Origin: Candidatus Leptofilum proximum
Lineage (GTDB): Bacteria > Chloroflexota > Anaerolineae > Promineifilales > Promineifilaceae
Length of the DNA: 64,000 bases
Reading direction: 5' to 3'
Assembly: GCA_016710325.1 (NCBI GenBank)
Contig: JADJXK010000002.1
Location: forward strand, 1,240,001 to 1,304,000
Shown here piece after piece: positions 8,446 to 18,395 of this stretch. Below the pieces are notes generated by a model. The model did not search any database. It had not been told where the DNA came from and saw only the letters and a list, made by a program, of their open reading frames with translations. Position 1 is the first letter of the stretch. Every line of letters begins with the position of its first letter. The position numbers and the translations under genes were made by a program.

Positions 8446-9642
8446 TCAAAGTAGATTGGAGATGATTTCGGCCGCACCGAGGTAAGTGCCTAAGATGCTG
8501 CCCAGGCTGGTCAGGATGAAAACCAGCAGCACCCGCAGCAGCTTGTTTTTCCACCACATGCGCCAATGGCTGATGTCATCCCCCACCGTTTGGAACTCGC
8601 GCACGACGGGCGGCGCGTAGTATGCCTGCACAAAGGCCGCCACGTAGCCCGCGCCAATCACCGGTGTCAGGCTCGTGAACGGCGCACCGAAAAAGGCAGC
8701 GGCAATGGTAAACGGATGGGCCCAGGCAATCACCCCGCCAATGGCGCTGGGAATGCCGTTGACCAAAAACCAATACAACAAGTTGTCTCCCGCTGCAGAC
8801 GCACCCTGGGTGATGCCGATGTAGACAATCATGCCAATAATGATGGCCGGAATACCCCAGCCGATAATTTTGCCCACCGGCGACGGCGGCGGTACCTGCT
8901 CAATGAGGCTCAGATCATCCATGCGGTTTTCCAGCAGCGCCCGCTTGATGCCGCGCAAATGCCCGGCGCCAACCACAGCCACGACCTTCTCGCCGACTGC
9001 GTCGCGGGTTTTTTGAGCGATGTAGGTGTCGCGTTCGTCAATGAGCACGCCTTTGAGCACGGGCATAAATTCGCCCAGCTCGTTCATCAGCTCCGTCAGT
9101 ACGTCCGACTGGCGGATCTCACTCAGCATCTCCTCGGAAATCTCTTCACCTTCCACCGCACCGACAAAGCCGGAGCCGAGCAGCTTCATCTTTTCCCAGA
9201 AGCTCATGCTGTTCCAGGCGCGCCGCAGCGTAATGCGCACATCCCGGTCCACCAGCAACAGGGGAATCCCCAGTTCCTGGGCTACCTTGGTCGCTTCCAG
9301 CAGCTCGGTGCCGGGGGTGACGCCCAGCTTCTGGCCCAACCGCCGCTGGTACGAGGCCAGCAGCAGGTTGATGAGCAGAGTCATCAGCTGCTTCTGGCGA
9401 ATGATCTGCTTGAGATCAAGGTTTTCCCACTTGGTTTTCTCAGACAGGGTCTTGTAGCGCTGTTCATCCAGCTCCACGCACACCACATCAGGCCGTTCCT
9501 GCTCGATGACGGCACGCACCAGGTCGGTAGATTCTTGGGAAATGTGAGCCGTACCGATGAGGATAAATTCACGGCCGTTTACCGGCACAATCTCCACATC
9601 AGACGGGTAATTTCTTTCTGCGATGTTATTCTCTTGCTCCAT
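8446..9642 (-). CDS. TraB/PrgY/GumN-family membrane protein
   Basis: A 398-residue protein opening with GREFILIGTAHISQES (GTAH at residues 30-33), the hallmark of the TraB family, which shares a Tiki/erythromycin-esterase-like metallohydrolase fold. The later VGAGHLRGI near residue 225 is the second conserved histidine motif. From about residue 250 there are four hydrophobic spans interrupted by short loops, giving a C-terminal membrane domain as in archaeal and chloroflexal TraB proteins. The role is not established; the enterococcal homologue lowers pheromone activity. Only one ACGGCCGT copy (9571) lies in the gene, close to its start. Confidence 0.85.
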   Translation of the reverse strand: MEQENNIAERNYPSDVEIVPVNGREFILIGTAHISQESTDLVRAVIEQERPDVVCVELDEQRYKTLSEKTKWENLDLKQIIRQKQLMTLLINLLLASYQRRLGQKLGVTPGTELLEATKVAQELGIPLLLVDRDVRITLRRAWNSMSFWEKMKLLGSGFVGAVEGEEISEEMLSEIRQSDVLTELMNELGEFMPVLKGVLIDERDTYIAQKTRDAVGEKVVAVVGAGHLRGIKRALLENRMDDLSLIEQVPPPSPVGKIIGWGIPAIIIGMIVYIGITQGASAAGDNLLYWFLVNGIPSAIGGVIAWAHPFTIAAAFFGAPFTSLTPVIGAGYVAAFVQAYYAPPVVREFQTVGDDISHWRMWWKNKLLRVLLVFILTSLGSILGTYLGAAEIISNLL

Positions 9643-9670
9643 TCAAAGGTCCATTTTGAAGGCGATCAGA

Positions 9671-9730
9671 GGTTGGAGATTAGCGATTAAAAAACGCGAT
9701 TCAATCTCCAATCTCTAATCTCCAATCGCC
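9671..9730. repeat. GGAGATT-type low-complexity inverted repeat (copy 1)
   Basis: A forward unit TTGGAGATTAGCGATT is followed by a short spacer and repeated reverse units AATCTCCAATCTCTAATC. The right arm is coding: it supplies the last residues (DWRLEIGD) and the stop codon of the ABC exporter on the minus strand. Related copies lie at 45743-45808 and 48048-48087. Confidence 0.75.
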
Positions 9731-11557
9731 ACTCGTTGAAAATTGCATTTGGTACAGCCGAAAGTACAGGCCATCTGGATTTAGCAGCAGCTGGCTGTGG
9801 GTGCCCTGCTCCACCACACGCCCCCGGTCCAGCACCAGCACCCAGTCGGCGTTAATCACCGTGCTCAGCCGGTGGGCGATGACAAAGGAGGTACGGCCGT
9901 TCATCAACCGTTCCAGCGCCTCCTGCACCAGGCTCTCACTTCCGCTGTCCAAAGAAGACGTCGCTTCGTCCAAAATGAGGATACGGGGATCCTTGAGGAT
10001 GGCCCGGGCAATGGCCACACGCTGCCGCTGGCCGCCGCTCAGCTTCACGCCGCGCTCGCCCACCATCGTCTGGTAGCCGTCGGGCAAATCGTTCAGAATA
10101 AAGTCGTGCGCGTTGGCCGCCCTGGCCGCCGCTTCAATCTCCGCCTGGGTGGCCTCCAGCTTGCCGTAGCGAATATTTTCCAGCACCGTGTCAGAAAACA
10201 GGATGGTTTCCTGGGGCACAATGCCAATTTGCTGGCGCAGGCTGGCCACGGTCACGTCGCGCACGTCACAATTGTCGATGAGGATACGGCCGTGCCCCAC
10301 ATCATAAAAACGGGGGATCAGGTTCACCAGCGTGCTTTTGCCCGCGCCGCTGGGACCGACCAGCGCCACCACCTGCCCCGGTTCAGCCACAAAAGACACC
10401 TGCTTCAGCAGGGACACGGTCGAGATGTAATCAAAATCTACCGCATCAAATTCTACCCGACCAGCGACCGGGGGCAGCTCCGCAGCGCCAGGCCGGTCGG
10501 CGATGTCTGGCGGCGTGTCCAGCAGCTCAAACAGCCGCTCCGTCGCCCCCAGCGCCGATTGGAACTGGGCATATAGCCCCGCCAGCGAGGCAATCGGTGC
10601 CGCCACCATCATTGTGTACACCAGGTAAGCCACCAGCCCACCGGCCGACAGACGCCCTTCGATCACCTCAAAACTGCCAAACCAGAGCGTGATCGTAATC
10701 GAAGCGAAGGCCATAAAACCGATGATTGGCCCCAGCACCGCGCCAATTTTGGCCCGCTTCATGGCCGCTTCAAACGTCTCATTCACCCGCGCCGAAAAAC
10801 GGCCGATTTCATGCGGTTCCCTCACAAACGACTTCACAATACGAATACCGCTGACCGTCTCTTCTACCACGTTGGCCGCCTCGGCCAGCGCGTCCTGCAC
10901 CGCCTTGGCCGCTTTGCGAATCTGCCGCCCCAGGGCCACCATCGTCAGCGAAATGATGGGAATGCCGGTGAGAATAATCAGCGTCAGCCGCCAGTTGAGC
11001 CAAAAGAGCAAAACGGCCGCACCCACCAACGTCACCGCCTGCCGCAGCAGTGCTACCAGGTTGCCCGTCACCGCGCCTTGCAGCAGCGACACGTCGTTGG
11101 TCAGCCGCGACACCACCTCACCGGTACGGTGATCGGCATAATATTTCAGCGACAGCGTCTGCAAATGGCTGTAAATCTGCACGCGAATGGCGGCAATCAC
11201 CCGCTCGCCAACGTAGGCCAGCGACAGCTGGTGGCCAAAGCTAAACAGCGCCTGCACGATGAACACCACAAAGAGACCAATCGCCAGCTGGTTCAGCCGG
11301 GCCAGGTTTTTGTCGATAAGCACCACGTCGACCAGGTTTTGCACCACCAGCGGCAAGATCAGCCCCAGCATTGTGCTAAACAGCAGCAGGGTGATAGAGA
11401 AGATCATTTGGCGGCGATACGGCCGTACATACTGGAGGAGACGGCCGTAGGTATGCAAACTTTCCCGGTTGAGCCGGGCCGCCTTTGCATCTGGATCAGT
11501 TTCATGCTGCCGCCCCACGCGGCGAAATCGAGCAGTCATAACCGTATTATCCCGCAA
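9701..11557 (-). CDS. ABC exporter, fused permease and ATPase
   Basis: A 618-residue half-transporter of the MsbA/BmrA type. Residues about 50-340 hold six transmembrane helices; the nucleotide-binding domain follows with Walker A GPSGAGKST at 401-409, signature LSGGQRQR near 505, Walker B ILILDEATSSLD and an H-loop histidine (IAHRLST). It would act as a homodimer exporting a lipid or drug-like compound; the substrate cannot be inferred. The last eight or so residues are encoded by the GGAGATT repeat, so the natural C-terminus has probably been extended or replaced by a repeat insertion. A more downstream ATG near residue 7 is an alternative start. Confidence 0.9.
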   Translation of the reverse strand: MRDNTVMTARFRRVGRQHETDPDAKAARLNRESLHTYGRLLQYVRPYRRQMIFSITLLLFSTMLGLILPLVVQNLVDVVLIDKNLARLNQLAIGLFVVFIVQALFSFGHQLSLAYVGERVIAAIRVQIYSHLQTLSLKYYADHRTGEVVSRLTNDVSLLQGAVTGNLVALLRQAVTLVGAAVLLFWLNWRLTLIILTGIPIISLTMVALGRQIRKAAKAVQDALAEAANVVEETVSGIRIVKSFVREPHEIGRFSARVNETFEAAMKRAKIGAVLGPIIGFMAFASITITLWFGSFEVIEGRLSAGGLVAYLVYTMMVAAPIASLAGLYAQFQSALGATERLFELLDTPPDIADRPGAAELPPVAGRVEFDAVDFDYISTVSLLKQVSFVAEPGQVVALVGPSGAGKSTLVNLIPRFYDVGHGRILIDNCDVRDVTVASLRQQIGIVPQETILFSDTVLENIRYGKLEATQAEIEAAARAANAHDFILNDLPDGYQTMVGERGVKLSGGQRQRVAIARAILKDPRILILDEATSSLDSGSESLVQEALERLMNGRTSFVIAHRLSTVINADWVLVLDRGRVVEQGTHSQLLLNPDGLYFRLYQMQFSTSGDWRLEIGD

Positions 11558-11615
11558 AACCGCAAATTGGGTGAATGCTTACGTCGTAAGCAGCTTGCCG
11601 GGTAAACACCCCACC

Positions 11616-11654
11616 CAAAGAAAAAGCCTCCTCACCCAGGTAAGTGAGGAGGCT
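11616..11654 (-). terminator. Intrinsic terminator of ftsH
   Basis: Perfect 11-bp stem AGCCTCCTCAC (11625-11635) with GTGAGGAGGCT (11644-11654) around an 8-base loop. On the minus strand it is followed by TTTTTCTTT. It lies about 30 bases beyond the ftsH stop codon. Confidence 0.88.
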
Positions 11655-11684
11655 GTAAACACAAAGTTAGCCAGACAAGAGAAA

Positions 11685-13631
<1,947 letters not shown>

Positions 13632-13805
13632 AATATTTACTCTCTAATTGAATGTGGGAATCTTTCCCCTCTCATCTCTCAAAATTTTCCAGACTGTTTT
13701 TCAGTAAAAAAGAGGAAAATATAGAACCATTGTACGACTAAACCAGAGGGGATTCAAGCATGACGATAACATACAACGTAAGCGAACACCACCCTCTCGA
13801 AAACG

Positions 13806-14453
13806 CTACCACTCTGGCGGCTCGGGCGGGTATCCCGGATGGCGACGTACCGGAATTGGTACCGGCAGTGGTGCGGGCTCTGGTTCGGCCACAAAGGCAT
13901 CCATCATGCTCACCAAAATTCCTCGCAAGTTGCGCCGGGCGTATTGCAGCCGCTTTTTCACGGTGGTAAGCGGCAGCTCCAGTAAGCGAGCAATCTCTTT
14001 TTGTGAATAGCCATTGAGATAAAACAGCCTGGTGACGATCTGTTCATTTTCTGGCAGAGCCTGTACGGCCGTCATCACCCGCTCTTTCAACTCCTCATTT
14101 TCTACTGCGGCCACAGGACCCGGCTCGTGTGCCGCCATGTCCTGGCTTAGATCAACAGCCTGGGCCAGCGGGCGTGTATCGCGCAGCAGACGGTACGTCT
14201 GGCTCAGCACAATTTGCTTAAACCATCCGGCAAACGCTTTGGGCTCTTGCAGCTGGTGCAGCATCTGGTAAGCCACCACAAATGCTTCCTGTGTGGCATC
14301 CTGGGCCAGATCCGCATCATTCAGGCGCGTGAAGGCCCAACGGTAAGCCACTTCATGAAACTCACCCACCAGCGCGGCAAAGGCTTGCTGGCGTTCCTCT
14401 TTTGATAGTCTGCCATTTCTGGCACTGATGACAAGCTGTTCTAACTCATGCAT
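13806..14453 (-). CDS. ECF-type RNA polymerase sigma factor
   Basis: A 215-residue sigma factor. Region 2 covers about residues 20-95 (FHEVAYRWAFTRLNDADLAQDATQEAF split over helices) and region 4 covers about 125-180 with the helix-turn-helix GYSQKEIARLLELPLTTVKK. The open frame extends upstream to a TTG at 14465, but I prefer ATG 14453 because GGAG stands six bases before it. The C-terminal tail of about 30 residues is rich in Pro and Arg. No anti-sigma gene is adjacent, which is unusual for the class and leaves its control unknown. Confidence 0.87.
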   Translation of the reverse strand: MHELEQLVISARNGRLSKEERQQAFAALVGEFHEVAYRWAFTRLNDADLAQDATQEAFVVAYQMLHQLQEPKAFAGWFKQIVLSQTYRLLRDTRPLAQAVDLSQDMAAHEPGPVAAVENEELKERVMTAVQALPENEQIVTRLFYLNGYSQKEIARLLELPLTTVKKRLQYARRNLRGILVSMMDAFVAEPEPAPLPVPIPVRRHPGYPPEPPEW

Positions 14454-14465
14454 AACGCACTCCAA

Positions 14466-14810
14466 CGGCCGTTTCCCAACTCACTTCCACAAATACATCA
14501 CTTTATTTTGATCCAAGTCTCCAGGTGAAACTTTACTGCTTCAGCAAGTTGCTACTTTATAGAGCCATATTGTAACAAAAAGGTGACAAATTCATCTTCC
14601 TTTTTAGCAGTATCGCTCCTAAATCGCGACTTTCTCTCATCCCTGGCTTACGAAGTCAGGCACCCAATCCTCACCCAAATTCTCTCATTTTCCTCCTGGA
14701 CACTTTCGTGTAAAATATAGACATAAGATCAGCAACAACAACTCATCAGCTGTTGTTCAGGACCTGAACTCCCCGGCTAGGGCAAACCAGGTCACGTAAA
14801 ACAATTCCGT
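14466..14810. other. Divergent intergenic region with a short hairpin leader
   Basis: This 345-base AT-richer gap separates the sigma factor from the amidase, which are transcribed divergently. At 14648-14662 it holds TACGAAGTCAGGCAC, 14 of 15 bases shared with 23559-23573. Just before the amidase start, two hairpins can form: AACAACA with TGTTGTT, and GACCTG with CAGGTC, enclosing AGGGCAAACC. I do not see a recognisable riboswitch class or a clear consensus promoter. Confidence 0.45.
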
Positions 14811-15590
14811 ATGCAATCAGATTTTCGGGACAACAATTGGGAAAACAGCTCATTTGATTGGCTGCACCTGCTGGGGCGTCACCTGCCCATCGTGCTCTTT
14901 TTGCTGCTTGCCTTTGTGGGCATGGGGGTGGTGTATTGGTTTTTCAGCCCGCCCGAAGCCACGGCCGAAATGATTGCCGCCACCAGCAGCAGTTCCTTAT
15001 CTGCCCCAATTTACAAGCCCATCCCCGCCAAACCGGTGCTGCAGCGGCTGGCGCAAAGCCCAGGCCCCGTCCGCATCGGCCTTATTGCCGGGCACAAAGG
15101 CAGCGACAGCGGCGCGGTATGTGACGACGGCCTGACGGAAGCCGAAGTTAACCTGAATATCGCTGAAAAGGTAGCGGGTGCGCTGCTGGCACAGGGCATT
15201 CATGCAGACATTTTGGACGAGTTTGATCCCCGGCTGAGCAATTATGGCGGTACGGCCGTTATCTCCATCCACGCCGACTCCTGTGTCTATTACAACGAGC
15301 TGGCCACTGGCTACAAAGTGGCTCCCTCCAGCCGCACCGACTCGCTGGTGCTGCAAAGCTGCGTCGAGACGGCCTACGCCCAAGCCACCCAGCTGCCCTA
15401 CCACGCCAACACCATCACCCCGCACATGACGGACTACCACGCCTTCCGCACCCTGCCCGAAGGCGTACCCGCCATCATTATCGAAGTCGGCTTTATGAAC
15501 CTGGACCGGAACAAGCTGACCACCGATGCAGACCTTCCTGCTGCGGGGATTTTAAACGGCATCCAGTGCTTTTTGGACAGCGTGCAATGA
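14811..15590 (+). CDS. N-acetylmuramoyl-L-alanine amidase (Amidase_3), membrane-anchored
   Basis: A 259-residue cell-wall hydrolase that cleaves the amide bond between N-acetylmuramic acid and L-alanine. One transmembrane helix at about residues 26-47 anchors it outside the cell. The catalytic domain runs from about 87 to the end, with zinc ligands H95 (AGHKG), E110 or E112, H154 (SIHAD) and the catalytic E225 (IIIEVGFMN). Its stop codon overlaps the start of the downstream L,D-transpeptidase (ATGA), so the two are translationally coupled and probably remodel peptidoglycan together. Confidence 0.92.
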   Translation: MQSDFRDNNWENSSFDWLHLLGRHLPIVLFLLLAFVGMGVVYWFFSPPEATAEMIAATSSSSLSAPIYKPIPAKPVLQRLAQSPGPVRIGLIAGHKGSDSGAVCDDGLTEAEVNLNIAEKVAGALLAQGIHADILDEFDPRLSNYGGTAVISIHADSCVYYNELATGYKVAPSSRTDSLVLQSCVETAYAQATQLPYHANTITPHMTDYHAFRTLPEGVPAIIIEVGFMNLDRNKLTTDADLPAAGILNGIQCFLDSVQ

Positions 15591-16690
15591 GTGCAGTCAC
15601 GACGTCACGCACGTTCACCCCAATTGACGCGCTGTTGAAACAAGCCAAAACGGCCGTTCAACAGCAAAACCACCACGAAGCGCGCCGCCTGCTCCAGCAG
15701 GCCGTCCGGCAAGACCCGCAAGATTATCGCGGCTGGCTCTGGCTGGCCACCGTGGCCCAATCGCCCCAGGCCAGCCTGGAATACGTCAGCCGCGCCGAGA
15801 TGCTGGCCCCCAATAACGCCACAGTGCAAAAGGCGCGCCGCTGGGCTGAAAAGCGGCTGGCCGAAAGTGAGCCCGAGCTCACGGTGCCCGTTCCCGCGAC
15901 GGAGCGCCGCTGGCGCGCTTCCCTGCGCTGGATTGCTTTAGCGGTGGTGCTGGCCCTGGTTGGTGTGGGCACCGTTTATGCCTGGAGCTACTTCCAGCCA
16001 GCAGGAGAGACGGCCGAAACGGCCGTTCTCAACAACAGCCTCAATCCCCTGGAAGATGCGGAAGAGATCGCCGCAGCCGTGGCTACGGCCGTTCCCGCTG
16101 AGGGCGTTCTCGCTGAGGGCGTTCTCGCCCAGGCCACCGCCACCCAAACGCCCCAGCCCCACGCGCCCGCCAAAGAAATTGCCAGCACCGGCGCCAACCA
16201 GCCCCGCCCCACCTGGACCATCACCCCGACACCCTCGCCCACCCCTACCCCCACGCCAACCGCCATTCCCACCTTCATCAGCCCTAACTACAACGATGCC
16301 TCACGGCCGTTTGGCGTCGGCGCCACTGAGCGGTGGGTAGATGTGAACCTGACGACCCAAACGCTGCGCGCCTACGAAGGGGATACCGTCGTTTTCACCA
16401 GCCTCATCTCCAGTGGCACCTGGGACCATCCCACGGTCACCGGCCAGTTTCGTGTCTGGCTCACCTTTGAAAGCCAGACGATGGACGGGCGTCTCCTCGG
16501 CTATGACTACTATTTAGAAGATGTGCCCTATGTCATGTACTTCTACCAGGACTACGCCCTACACGGTACCTTCTGGCACAGCAACTTTGGCACCCCCATG
16601 AGCCACGGCTGCGTCAACATGAAAACCAGCGACGCCGCCTGGATTTACAACTTCGTTTCCATCGGCACTGTGGTCAACGTTCACTACTGA
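15587..16690 (+). CDS. L,D-transpeptidase (YkuD) with N-terminal TPR-like and membrane segments
   Basis: A 367-residue enzyme. I choose ATG 15587, which overlaps the amidase stop, over a GTG at 15566. Residues about 8-85 form two TPR-like helical pairs, a transmembrane helix follows near 110-130, then a Pro/Thr-rich linker with TPTPTPT units. The catalytic domain ends with the YkuD signature, SHGC at 339-342 with C342 as nucleophile. It forms 3-3 peptidoglycan cross-links or anchors proteins. A 15-base direct duplication (codons for AEGVL twice, 16097-16126) lies in the linker, evidence of recent slippage. ACGGCCGT copies also crowd the linker. Confidence 0.9.
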   Translation: MSAVTTSRTFTPIDALLKQAKTAVQQQNHHEARRLLQQAVRQDPQDYRGWLWLATVAQSPQASLEYVSRAEMLAPNNATVQKARRWAEKRLAESEPELTVPVPATERRWRASLRWIALAVVLALVGVGTVYAWSYFQPAGETAETAVLNNSLNPLEDAEEIAAAVATAVPAEGVLAEGVLAQATATQTPQPHAPAKEIASTGANQPRPTWTITPTPSPTPTPTPTAIPTFISPNYNDASRPFGVGATERWVDVNLTTQTLRAYEGDTVVFTSLISSGTWDHPTVTGQFRVWLTFESQTMDGRLLGYDYYLEDVPYVMYFYQDYALHGTFWHSNFGTPMSHGCVNMKTSDAAWIYNFVSIGTVVNVHY

Positions 16691-16694
16691 AATA

Positions 16695-16734
16695 GGTGAA
16701 CGGTTATCGGTAATCGGTTATCGGTAATTGGTGC
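16695..16734. repeat. TAATCGGT-type low-complexity repeat (half element)
   Basis: Forward units GGTGAACGGTTATCGGTAAT and a second TATCGGTAATT repeat directly after the transpeptidase stop. Unlike other copies of this class the reverse-complement arm is missing. Confidence 0.65.
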
Positions 16735-16833
16735 TCCGCAAAAAACGCTGCGCGCCACACCTCTGCGGTTTGTTCCCACGAAATATTTCGGCCACGATTG
16801 GTGTAACTTGCTAAATCGCATCCCACGCTTTTC

Positions 16834-16842
16834 TGCTATAAT
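16834..16842 (+). promoter_or_regulatory. Extended -10 promoter for the purA leader
   Basis: TGCTATAAT is a perfect extended -10 element. The expected start point, seven bases on, coincides with the first base of the leader hairpin at 16849. No good -35 hexamer is seen at 16-18 bases; TTGCTA is 23 bases upstream, which is too far. Confidence 0.55.
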
Positions 16843-16848
16843 TGGTTC

Positions 16849-17016
16849 GCAATAGCCCATCTGCCAAAATGGCAGGCCGCAACCTATTGCCAGAAAATTA
16901 CCGTCCGCACCTCAGGATTGATGCGGTAGATTCATGGCTGGACAAACGACTTCATTCATCTAAAAGAGCCCGGCTGCCAGGAGAACTTCTCCGGTAGGTC
17001 GGGCTTCTCTATTTTT
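16849..17016 (+). ncRNA. Structured purA leader ending in an intrinsic terminator (candidate attenuator)
   Basis: Three consecutive hairpins can be drawn. GCAATAG (16849-16855) pairs with CTATTGC (16884-16890) and encloses CTGCC-AAAAT-GGCAG. CCGCA (16905-16909) pairs with TGCGG (16922-16926). GAGCCCG (16966-16972) pairs with the region ending at 17006, extended inside by CTGCC/GGTAG and GGAG/CTCC. The last is followed by TCTCTATTTTT. The purA ribosome site lies only 12 bases beyond. A terminator placed between promoter and gene is the layout of an attenuator or riboswitch. It does not match the purine, PRPP or T-box consensus as I know them. A free small RNA such as 6S is an alternative. Confidence 0.6.
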
Positions 17017-17037
17017 GGCGAACCTCAGGAGGAGACT

Positions 17038-18327
17038 ATGCCACTAGACATGATTATCGGCGCCCAATGGGGCGATGAAGGTAAAGGCCGGGTAACCGAC
17101 CTGCTGGCAGCGCAGGCAGACATCGTAGCCCGCTACAGCGGCGGCGATAACGCCGGGCACACCGTCACCGTAAAGGGGGAAATTTTCAAGCTGCACCTCA
17201 TCCCCTCGGGCATCATTCACCCCAACGTCACCTGCCTGATTGGCAACGGCGTGGTGCTGAACCCGGCCGTCCTGCTGCGCGAAATGGCCTCCCTGGCCGA
17301 GCGTGGCATCGATGTGGGGCCAGATCGGCTCAAAATTAGCCGCAACACGCACCTCATCACCCCGGCACACATCGCCCTGGACAAAGCCAAAGAAACCCGA
17401 CGCGGCAGTGAAGCGATTGGCACCACCCTGCGCGGCATTGGCCCCGCCTACACCGACAAAACGGAGCGAACCGGCCTGCGCGCCGAGCTGTTTGCCAACC
17501 CGGAAGAACTGGCCGACCAGATCCAGGCGCACATCACCGCCAAAAACGAGGTGCTGACCAAAATCTATGGCGCCGAACCGCTGGATGCCGACGTGGTGGC
17601 AGCCGAGTATGCCCAGTTTGCCCAGCATCTGCGCGACCACCTGGTGTACGGCTCGGTCTATTTGCACGAGGCATTGCAAAACGGCCGTTCCGTCCTCGCC
17701 GAAGGTGCCCAGGGAACCTTTTTAGACCTGGACCACGGCACCTATCCCTTTGTCACCAGTTCGGCCCCGACTTCCGGCGGGGTGCTGGTGGGGCTGGGTG
17801 TGGGACCACGCATGATTGGTCGCATCATCGGCATTGCCAAGGCGTTCACCAGCCGGGTTGGCGGCGGCCCGTTCCCCTCGGAGTTGGACGGCGAGATGGC
17901 CCATCGGCTGCGCGGCACAGGCGACAAGCCGTGGGATGAATATGGCACCACCACCGGCCGGCCGCGCCGGGTGGGCTGGCTGGACCTGGTCATGCTGCGC
18001 CACGCCGTCCGCATCAACGGCCTCACCGAGCTGGTTATCACCAAGCTGGACATTTTAAGCGGCCTCGACGAAATTCAGGTGTGCAACGCCTACCGGCTGG
18101 ACGGCGAGACGATTGACTTCTACCCCAGCGACATTCCTTCGCTGAGCCGCTGCCAGCCCGTGTACAACACGCTGCCCGGCTGGCAGGAAGATATAATGGC
18201 GACACGCCAGCTGGCGGATTTGCCCCAAAACGCGCAAAATTACATTCAGTTTATTACCGATGAGACTGGGGTGCCGGTAACGGCCGTTTCCGTCGGCCCC
18301 GGCCGCAGTCAGGTCATTCATTTGTAA
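17038..18327 (+). CDS. purA: Adenylosuccinate synthetase
   Basis: A 429-residue enzyme that joins IMP and aspartate using GTP, the first step from IMP to AMP. The N-terminal GQWGDEGKG-type loop reads AQWGDEGKG with D13 and K16, and NAGHT follows near residue 40; GTTGRPRRVGWLD near 303-315 is the family IMP/GTP segment. Length is normal. A strong AGGAGGAG precedes the ATG, and the structured leader with a terminator lies immediately upstream, so expression is probably controlled by attenuation. It is followed 68 bases later by purH, the enzyme making IMP, so the two act in succession. Confidence 0.97.
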   Translation: MPLDMIIGAQWGDEGKGRVTDLLAAQADIVARYSGGDNAGHTVTVKGEIFKLHLIPSGIIHPNVTCLIGNGVVLNPAVLLREMASLAERGIDVGPDRLKISRNTHLITPAHIALDKAKETRRGSEAIGTTLRGIGPAYTDKTERTGLRAELFANPEELADQIQAHITAKNEVLTKIYGAEPLDADVVAAEYAQFAQHLRDHLVYGSVYLHEALQNGRSVLAEGAQGTFLDLDHGTYPFVTSSAPTSGGVLVGLGVGPRMIGRIIGIAKAFTSRVGGGPFPSELDGEMAHRLRGTGDKPWDEYGTTTGRPRRVGWLDLVMLRHAVRINGLTELVITKLDILSGLDEIQVCNAYRLDGETIDFYPSDIPSLSRCQPVYNTLPGWQEDIMATRQLADLPQNAQNYIQFITDETGVPVTAVSVGPGRSQVIHL

Positions 18328-18375
18328 AACGTAAAGCGTGAGACGTGACTTTTCACGCATCACGTTTCACGCTTC
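18328..18375. repeat. GTGAAACGTGA-type inverted repeat (copy 1)
   Basis: Units AACGTAAAGCGTGAGACGTG are followed by TTTT and the reverse units CACGCATCACGTTTCACGC. The element fills the gap between purA and purH. A second copy lies at 22040-22102. Confidence 0.75.
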
Positions 18376-18395
18376 CCTTGTCAGGAGTTAACTAA

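Noticed and set aside
8566..9690. Long 374-codon plus-strand frame opposite the TraB-family gene
   Set aside because: The minus strand has clear TraB motifs; the antisense translation is His/Gln-rich and has none.
14780..14810. Cyclic-di-GMP riboswitch, from AGGGCAAACC
   Set aside because: Only this short box matches; the second conserved arm of the class is missing and the leader is too short.
16849..17016. 6S RNA
   Set aside because: Length and location near a purine gene fit, but the rod-like pairing of 5' and 3' ends with a central bubble is not seen. Kept as an unclassified leader.
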